A stretch of 46,282 bases of DNA from Pseudomonas sp. CAN1 (lineage in GTDB: Bacteria; Pseudomonadota; Gammaproteobacteria; Pseudomonadales; Pseudomonadaceae). The position numbers and the translations under genes are program-made. Below the pieces are notes generated by a model, which worked only from the letters and a program-made list of their open reading frames with translations, was not told the DNA's origin and ran no database searches. Of the stretch, positions 41,177-46,282 are shown piece after piece; positions within the stretch are counted from its first letter, which is position 1; each line of letters begins with the position of its first letter. The stretch lies in contig NZ_JASMRU010000036.1 of NCBI RefSeq assembly GCF_030462585.1, positions 1 through 46,282 on the forward strand. The letters are read 5' to 3'.

Positions 41177-41592
41177 ACGCGCTCGCCGATCTGGACTACC
41201 CCGAAGGCTTCCAGCCGCTGCCGAGGCGCAACCCGCTGTTGGACCTGCTCGGTCCCTTCCTGGCACGCGGCGAAGGCGAATCTCTGGAGCTCGGCCTGCT
41301 GCTGGACGAACGCCACACCAACAGCCGCGGCGGCGTGCACGGCGGCATCCTGGCCACCCTGGCGGACATCGGCATGGGCTACGCCATGGCCTTTTCCAGC
41401 CAGCCGCCGCAGCCGCTGGTCACCGCCAGCCTGACCCTGGACTACGTCTCCAGTGCCCAGGTCGGCGACTGGCTGAGCATCCGCCTGCTGCACTGCCGGC
41501 GCGGCCGGCAGATGGCCTTCGCCAACGCGCTGCTGTCGGTGGGCGACAAGGTGGTGGCGCAGGCCAGCGCGGTGTTCGCGGTCCCGCGCTGA
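41173..41592 (+). CDS. PaaI-family hotdog thioesterase
   Basis: This 139-residue acyl-CoA thioesterase of the hotdog fold has the catalytic region NSRGGVHGGILATLADIGMG, with HGG at residues 56-58 and Asp65. VTASLTLDYVSSAQVGDWL follows, as expected for the PaaI/4HBT group. The acyl group hydrolysed is unknown. It is translationally coupled to the sigma factor (ATGA), an unusual pairing. Confidence 0.88.
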   Translation: MNALADLDYPEGFQPLPRRNPLLDLLGPFLARGEGESLELGLLLDERHTNSRGGVHGGILATLADIGMGYAMAFSSQPPQPLVTASLTLDYVSSAQVGDWLSIRLLHCRRGRQMAFANALLSVGDKVVAQASAVFAVPR

Positions 41593-41667
41593 TCCGCTGG
41601 ATATCGCCAGCGGCCGCTTGAGGCCTTAGACTTGCCGCCCATCAGCAACCGCCAGCAAGAGATCACT

Positions 41668-42369
41668 ATGGGCGCCCAGTGGAAAGCCAAACATAAAGAA
41701 GTCGCCGCCAACGCCAAGGGCCGCGTGTTCGGCAAACTGTCGAAGGAAATCATGATCGCCGCGCGCAATGGCGCCGACCCGGACATGAACCCGAAACTGC
41801 GCCTGGTCGTCGAGCAGGCCAAGAAGGCCTCGATGCCCCGCGACACCCTGGAGCGCGCGATCAAGAAAGGCGCCGGCCTGCTGGACGGCGCCGCCACCTT
41901 CGAGCGCGTGGTCTACGAAGGCTTCGCCCCGCACCGCGTGCCGGTGATCGTCGAGTGCCTGACCGACAACGTGAACCGCACCATCGCGGAAATCCGCGTG
42001 CTGTTCCGCAAGGGCCAGCTGGGCGCTTCCGGCTCGGTGTCCTGGGACTTCGATTACCTGGGCCTGGTCGAGGCCACCCCGGCCAGCGCTGACGCCGATC
42101 CGGAACTGGCCGCCATCGAGGCCGGTGCCCAGGACTTCGAGCCGGGCGAGGAAGACGGCGACACCCTGTTCCTCACCGACTCTACCGACCTCGACGCCGT
42201 CTGCCGCGCCCTGCCCGAGCATGGCTTCACCGTCGCCTCGGCCAAGCTTGGCTACAAGGCGAAGAACCCGGTGAGCCTGTCCGACGCGGAGCTGGAGGAA
42301 GTCGAAGCCTTCCTCGACGCCCTGGACGGCAACGACGACGTGCAGAACCTCTACGTCGGCCTGGCGTAA
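41668..42369 (+). CDS. YebC/PmpR-family protein, YeeN type
   Basis: This 233-residue member of the YebC/TACO1 family starts [20 protein letters not shown] and contains [40 protein letters not shown] and [11 protein letters not shown]. The length and the opening match the shorter YeeN branch more than YebC proper. The family includes DNA-binding regulators (PmpR) and factors that relieve ribosome stalling at poly-proline, so either role is possible. The gene appears to stand alone, 75 bases after the thioesterase. Confidence 0.88.
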   Translation: MGAQWKAKHKEVAANAKGRVFGKLSKEIMIAARNGADPDMNPKLRLVVEQAKKASMPRDTLERAIKKGAGLLDGAATFERVVYEGFAPHRVPVIVECLTDNVNRTIAEIRVLFRKGQLGASGSVSWDFDYLGLVEATPASADADPELAAIEAGAQDFEPGEEDGDTLFLTDSTDLDAVCRALPEHGFTVASAKLGYKAKNPVSLSDAELEEVEAFLDALDGNDDVQNLYVGLA

Positions 42370-42384
42370 CGGCAAGGCACCCTG

Positions 42385-42409
42385 GGGAGATGGGGCAAAC
42401 CCATCTCCC
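42385..42409. terminator. Convergent hairpin between the YeeN-type and DUF3806-like genes
   Basis: GGGAGATGGG (42385-42394) and CCCATCTCCC (42400-42409) form a perfect 10-bp stem around GCAAA. It lacks a U run on either strand, so it may need Rho or may serve as a 3' stabiliser for both mRNAs. Confidence 0.6.
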
Positions 42410-42420
42410 TCGCGCCAGCG

Positions 42421-42861
42421 TCAGTACAGCCCGGTCGCGCTACCCGGCTCGAACACCGGCGTCTCGTTGGCCTGGATCATGTTGTAGCTCAGCATGAAGG
42501 CCACGCCGCCGTCGCTGCCCAGCGCCTGGCTGACCCAGCCGATGGGGTTGTTGAACAGCGAATCATCCGGGTTGAGCACGCCGATGGCCGCCGAATCGGG
42601 ATCGTTGTCCCAGGTCACATCGCCCCAGTGCCAGCCCAGCCCTTCGACGAACTGTCGCCCCAGCAGCGCCCCGAGGGCGAACACCGCGTCATCGTCCACT
42701 TCGCGCTGCTGCGCCTTGGCGTCGCGCACGTACTGGGTGATCGCTGCGACCACCTCATGGGGCGGCAATTCCGGCGCCAGCTGAAGCAGTGCCAGACCCT
42801 GCTGCTGCAGGTCGGCCAGTTGTTGCTCGATATCCGCCGACAGCGGGATGATTTCAGCCAT
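42421..42861 (-). CDS. DUF3806-like hypothetical protein
   Basis: This 146-residue acidic, soluble protein has a helical first half (AEIIPLSADIEQQLADLQQQ) and a conserved-looking core ALGALLGRQFVEGLGWHWGD followed by NPDDSLFNNPIGWVSQAL. This resembles DUF3806, of unknown function. No signal peptide, catalytic motif or membrane helix is visible. It converges with the YeeN-type gene and is followed upstream by a LysR gene on the same strand. Confidence 0.75.
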   Translation of the reverse strand: MAEIIPLSADIEQQLADLQQQGLALLQLAPELPPHEVVAAITQYVRDAKAQQREVDDDAVFALGALLGRQFVEGLGWHWGDVTWDNDPDSAAIGVLNPDDSLFNNPIGWVSQALGSDGGVAFMLSYNMIQANETPVFEPGSATGLY

Positions 42862-42938
42862 GCTTCCTTCTCCTCAAACGGTTCCCGCGCTGTCCTGGCG
42901 GGCCCCTGTCACTGTTGAAACTTCCAGCCTGCCGCCGC

Positions 42939-43835
42939 TCACACGGCGCGGCCCATCAGTACGTCCTGGCTGCCTTCGGCCTTCTCCCGCAGGAAATCCC
43001 AGGTGGTGCGCATCCGCGCGATGTCCTTGAGCTCGGTTGGCATGAGCATCCAGAAGGTCCGCACGAATTCGATCTCGCCCGCCAGCACCGGTTGCAGCGA
43101 CGGGTCTTCGGCTGCCGCGAAAGCCGGCAGGATCGCCAGCCCGGCGCCCTCCGCCACCGCACGCTGCTGGGCGAGGATGCTGGTGCAACGCAGCGCCATG
43201 TGTAGTGGCCGGCCGATCTCGTCGAGGTATTGCAGCTCCTTGCTGTAGAGCAGGTCATCGACGTAGCCGACCAGGGCATGCTCGCGCAGGTCGTCGCGGT
43301 TGCGAATCGGCCCGCGCTCGGCGAGGTAGTCCTTCGAGGCATAAAGGCGCAGCACGTAGTCGGTCAGCCGGGTGATCAGATACGGGCCGCGGCCGGGGCG
43401 CTCCAGGGTAATGACGATGTCCGCCTCGTGGCGCGACAGCTGCAGCGCGCGCGGCACCGCCAGCAGATCCACGCCCAGGTGCGGGTGGCGCTGGTTCAGC
43501 TCCACCAGCTGCGAGGTCAGCAGCGTCGAGCCGTAGCCCTCGGTGGCGCCGATGCGCACCTTGCCGGAGAGATTGTCCTCGGCGCCGGCCAGGCGTTTCT
43601 CGATGACCTTGCAGGCGCTCTCCATGGCTTCGGCCTGGGGTAGCAGCCCGTGGCCGGCCTCGGTCAACCGATAGCCGGCGGGCTCGCGCACCAGCAGCTG
43701 GGCGCCAATGCTTTTCTCCAGCGCCTGCAGGCGCCGGGCGACTGTGGTGTGGTCCACACCCAGGCGGCGGGCGGCGACGGTCAGCTTGCCGGCCCGGGAA
43801 AGCTCAAGGAAAAACCGCAGGTTGTCCCAGTCCAT
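42939..43835 (-). CDS. LysR-family regulator divergent from mmsAB
   Basis: This 298-residue LysR protein has a helix-turn-helix ([20 protein letters not shown], then [20 protein letters not shown]) and an effector domain ([20 protein letters not shown]). ATG 43835 is used because [10 protein letters not shown] is the usual LysR opening; the frame extends 14 codons further. P. aeruginosa mmsAB is controlled by the AraC-type MmsR, so a LysR gene here suggests different control of valine catabolism in this strain. Confidence 0.9.
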   Translation of the reverse strand: MDWDNLRFFLELSRAGKLTVAARRLGVDHTTVARRLQALEKSIGAQLLVREPAGYRLTEAGHGLLPQAEAMESACKVIEKRLAGAEDNLSGKVRIGATEGYGSTLLTSQLVELNQRHPHLGVDLLAVPRALQLSRHEADIVITLERPGRGPYLITRLTDYVLRLYASKDYLAERGPIRNRDDLREHALVGYVDDLLYSKELQYLDEIGRPLHMALRCTSILAQQRAVAEGAGLAILPAFAAAEDPSLQPVLAGEIEFVRTFWMLMPTELKDIARMRTTWDFLREKAEGSQDVLMGRAV

Positions 43836-43894
43836 ATCCGCCTCGGCGCGGGCCGTGTCTGCAAAAACGCAGAGCATACTTGCACATCACCTCA

Positions 43895-43924
43895 TTGAGC
43901 ACATCAAAAATGCACTGCTAGGAT
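43895..43924 (+). promoter_or_regulatory. Possible sigma-70-type promoter for mmsA
   Basis: TTGAGC (43895-43900) and TAGGAT (43919-43924) are separated by 18 bases in the 244-bp gap between the LysR and mmsA genes. TGCAC-type elements flank it and could be LysR contacts. The assignment is by eye only. Confidence 0.35.
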
Positions 43925-44079
43925 CGATGCGGACAACAAGAAAGCCACAGAGGCCGACTTCGATCTCGCCACAGCGTACGAAGCGAGCGGAAAGTGGTTC
44001 GGAGGGTGCGCCCTCCCGACCGTCTTCCCGCGCAGACTGCCAGGCGACTCGACGCGCCTCCCGACTGGGAGAACCCACG

Positions 44080-45588
44080 ATGACCGCAACTGCCGCCCCG
44101 ACCGTCAAACTCTTCCTCGACGGCAAGCCTGTCGAGTCCACCAGCGCCGAATGGCGCGACGTGATCAACCCCGCCACCCAGGAAGTCCTCGCCCGCGTGC
44201 CTTTCGCCACGCCCGAGGAAGTCGAGCGCGCGGTGGCCAGCGCCAAGGCCGCATTCAAGACCTGGAAGAAGACCCCCATCGGCGCCCGCGCGCGCATCTT
44301 CCTCAAGTACCAGCAACTGATCCGCGAGAACATGAAGGAGCTGGCGGCGATCCTCACCGCCGAACAGGGCAAGACCCTGCCTGACGCCGAAGGCGACGTG
44401 TTCCGCGGCCTGGAAGTGGTCGAGCACGCCGCGGCCATCGGCAACCTGCAGCTGGGCGAGCTGGCCAACAACGTGGCCGGTGGCGTGGATACCTTCACCA
44501 TCCTGCAGCCCATCGGCGTCTGCGCCGGCATCACCCCCTTCAACTTCCCGGCGATGATCCCGCTGTGGATGTTCCCGATGGCCATCGCCACCGGCAACAC
44601 CTTCGTCCTCAAGCCCTCCGAGCAGGACCCGATGGTGACCATGCGCCTGGTCGAGCTGGCCCATGAAGCCGGCGTGCCGCCGGGCGTGCTCAACGTCATC
44701 CATGGCGGCCCGGACGTGGTCAACGCGATCTGCGACCACCCGGACATCAAGGCCGTCTCCTTCGTCGGCTCGACCCGAGTCGGCACTCACGTCTACAACC
44801 GCGCCTCCCAGGCCGGCAAGCGCGTGCAATGCATGATGGGCGCGAAGAACCACGCCATCGTGCTGCCCGATGCCAACAAGGAGCAGACCCTCAACGCCAT
44901 TGCCGGCGCCGCCTTCGGTGCCGCCGGGCAGCGCTGCATGGCCTTGTCGGTGGCGATCCTGGTGGGCGAAGCCCACGAGTGGATTCCCGACCTGGTGGCC
45001 AAGGCGCAGACCCTCAAGGTCAGCGGCGGCACCGAGGCCAACACCGATGTCGGCCCGCTGGTTTCCTGCGCGGCGCTGGACCGCGTCAGCGGCCTGATCG
45101 AACGCGGCACCCAGGAAGGCGCCAAGCTGGAGCTGGACGGCCGCAATCCGCAGGTGGCCGGCTACGCCAAGGGCAACTTCGTCGGCCCGACCGTGTTCTC
45201 CGGCGTCACCCCGCAGATGACCATCTACCGCGAGGAAATCTTCGGCCCGGTGCTCTGCGTGGTGTCAGTGAAAACCTTCGACGAGGCCATCGAGCTGATC
45301 AACGCCAACCCCAACGGCAACGGCACCGCGCTGTTCACCCGCTCCGGCGCCGCCGCGCGGCACTTCAAGGAAGAGATCGACGTCGGCCAGGTAGGCATCA
45401 ACGTGCCGATTCCGGTGCCGGTGCCGCTGTTCTCCTTCACCGGCTCGCGCGGCTCCAAGCTCGGCGACCTCGGCCCGTACGGCAAGCAGGTGGTGCAGTT
45501 CTACACCCAGACCAAGACCGTCACCGAACGCTGGTTCGACGAGAACGAGGTCGGCGGCGCGGTGAACACCACCATCAACCTCAAGTAA
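44080..45588 (+). CDS. mmsA: Methylmalonate-semialdehyde dehydrogenase (CoA-acylating)
   Basis: The enzyme oxidises methylmalonate or malonate semialdehyde to propionyl- or acetyl-CoA in valine and inositol breakdown. The 502-residue aldehyde dehydrogenase has the MMSDH features: [20 protein letters not shown] (about residues 147-166), catalytic Cys286 in [10 protein letters not shown], and MGAKNHA in place of the usual ELGGK, as in CoA-dependent members. The C-terminus [20 protein letters not shown] is typical. GGGAG precedes the ATG. mmsB follows 136 bases later, so the two form the usual operon. Confidence 0.95.
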   Translation: MTATAAPTVKLFLDGKPVESTSAEWRDVINPATQEVLARVPFATPEEVERAVASAKAAFKTWKKTPIGARARIFLKYQQLIRENMKELAAILTAEQGKTLPDAEGDVFRGLEVVEHAAAIGNLQLGELANNVAGGVDTFTILQPIGVCAGITPFNFPAMIPLWMFPMAIATGNTFVLKPSEQDPMVTMRLVELAHEAGVPPGVLNVIHGGPDVVNAICDHPDIKAVSFVGSTRVGTHVYNRASQAGKRVQCMMGAKNHAIVLPDANKEQTLNAIAGAAFGAAGQRCMALSVAILVGEAHEWIPDLVAKAQTLKVSGGTEANTDVGPLVSCAALDRVSGLIERGTQEGAKLELDGRNPQVAGYAKGNFVGPTVFSGVTPQMTIYREEIFGPVLCVVSVKTFDEAIELINANPNGNGTALFTRSGAAARHFKEEIDVGQVGINVPIPVPVPLFSFTGSRGSKLGDLGPYGKQVVQFYTQTKTVTERWFDENEVGGAVNTTINLK

Positions 45589-45704
45589 GCCTGCCCGCCC
45601 GTCTGCCCCGAGCCGGCCCGGACTTCAGCAAGGATGCTGGTCCGGGCACGGCGCCACGCGGGCGGGCACCTCCCTTGGCGCCTGCTGGACAGCGCGCCCC
45701 GAAC

Positions 45705-45712
45705 AAGAAGAA
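45705..45712 (+). promoter_or_regulatory. Candidate Crc/Hfq motif at the mmsB start
   Basis: The run AACAAGAAGAAGAGG contains two overlapping AANAANAA matches (45702-45709 and 45705-45712) and runs into the ribosome-binding site of mmsB. Confidence 0.5.
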
Positions 45713-45724
45713 GAGGACCATCCC

Positions 45725-46282
45725 ATGCGCATCGGTTTCATCGGACTCGGCAACATGGGCGGCCCCATGGCCGCCAACCTGCTCAAGGCTGGCTTCGACC
45801 TGAGCGTCTTCGATCTCTCCGCCAAGGCCGTGGAAGCAGCCGTCGCCCTCGGCGCCCGCGCCCTGGCATCGCCGGCTGAGGTAGCCCGCGACGATGTCGA
45901 GGTGATCATCACCATGCTGCCCGCCGCCGCCCATGTGAAGCAGGTCTTCCTCGGCGACGACGGCCTGCTGGCCAACGTGCAGCCCGGCGTGCTGCTGATC
46001 GACTCGTCCACCATCGACCCGCTGAACGCCCGCGAGGTCAGCGCCGCTGCCCTCGCCCACGGCAACCCGATGGTCGATGCGCCGGTATCCGGCGGCACCG
46101 CCGGCGCGGCTGCGGGCACCCTGACCTTCATGGTCGGCGGCGAGCAGACCGACTTCGAGCGCGCCCGCCCGGTGCTGGCGGCCATGGGCAAGAACATTGT
46201 GCACTGCGGCGGCGCCGGCAACGGCCAGGTGGCCAAGGTGGCGAACAACCTGCTGCTGGGCATCTCCATGATCGGCGTGGCG
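45725..46282 (+). CDS. mmsB: 3-hydroxyisobutyrate dehydrogenase, cut by the window end
   Basis: This NAD-dependent enzyme of valine degradation makes methylmalonate semialdehyde for MmsA. The first 186 residues are present and the frame is still open at the window edge; the full protein should be about 295. The Rossmann start MRIGFIGLGNMGGPMAANLL, the substrate motif DAPVSGGTAGAAAGTLTFMV and the catalytic Lys region GQVAKVANN are all visible. GAGG precedes the ATG. Confidence 0.95.
   Translation, partial: MRIGFIGLGNMGGPMAANLLKAGFDLSVFDLSAKAVEAAVALGARALASPAEVARDDVEVIITMLPAAAHVKQVFLGDDGLLANVQPGVLLIDSSTIDPLNAREVSAAALAHGNPMVDAPVSGGTAGAAAGTLTFMVGGEQTDFERARPVLAAMGKNIVHCGGAGNGQVAKVANNLLLGISMIGVA

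Overview
The window is GC-rich, densely coded DNA from a gammaproteobacterium, almost certainly a Pseudomonas of the P. aeruginosa / P. nitroreducens / P. citronellolis type. The support is an OprD-family porin, a quiC-type dehydroshikimate dehydratase flanked by an MFS carrier and a TetR regulator, an mmsAB valine-catabolism locus with a LysR neighbour, many LysR regulators, and abundant Pseudomonas-style REP sequences (GTAGGAGCGAGCTTGCTCGCGAA and relatives). I found no rRNA, tRNA, CRISPR array, integrase or transposase.

Layout. 1-2203: a translationally coupled set of ABC ATPase (its N-terminus looks fused to a LysR fragment), HEAT-repeat protein and DUF971 protein. 2333-4914: a small charged exported protein, an alpha/beta hydrolase and an OprD-family porin. 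4915-5548: an intergenic stretch with a probable sRNA and repeated heptamers. 5549-9714: HxlR regulator, EmrA-like and EmrB-like efflux pair, and a convergent LysR. 9715-11125: a repeat-rich block ending in a highly structured leader in front of an orphan Bro-N (phage antirepressor-like) gene. 11882-12851: two GNAT acetyltransferases. 13069-17617: TetR, QuiC and a divergent MFS carrier. 17827-20077: cupin, Dyp peroxidase and DedA protein. 20460-21914: sodium:solute symporter. 21915-22848: a second copy of the repeat block. 22849-27421: GFA protein, MFS pump, DkgB-type aldo/keto reductase, MDR oxidoreductase and an atypical SDR. 27655-31988: LysR plus an AaeB/AaeX/AaeA-type efflux operon. 32073-36297: phosphatase, MscS channel with a cNMP-type domain, SH3 protein, 2OG oxygenase and methyltransferase. 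36706-40163: polyamine-type binding protein and class II aldolase, divergent from a MocR regulator. 40376-42861: ECF-like sigma factor, thioesterase, YeeN-type YebC protein and a DUF3806-like protein. 42939-46282: LysR divergent from mmsA and mmsB (mmsB is cut by the window end).

How it works together. Much of the region looks like catabolism of plant-derived aromatics and hydroaromatics plus export of toxic intermediates. A TetR-type operator in front of quiC recurs with 13 of 14 bases (reverse complement) between the DedA and symporter genes, which suggests a shared regulon. AANAANAA motifs beside the starts of the binding protein, aldolase and mmsB genes suggest Crc/Hfq catabolite repression.

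The least ordinary parts are intergenic. A roughly 610-640 bp composite module is present twice, and paired base changes between the copies preserve two hairpins. A switch-like structured RNA precedes the Bro-N gene. An orphan terminator at 5186-5212 marks a probable small RNA.
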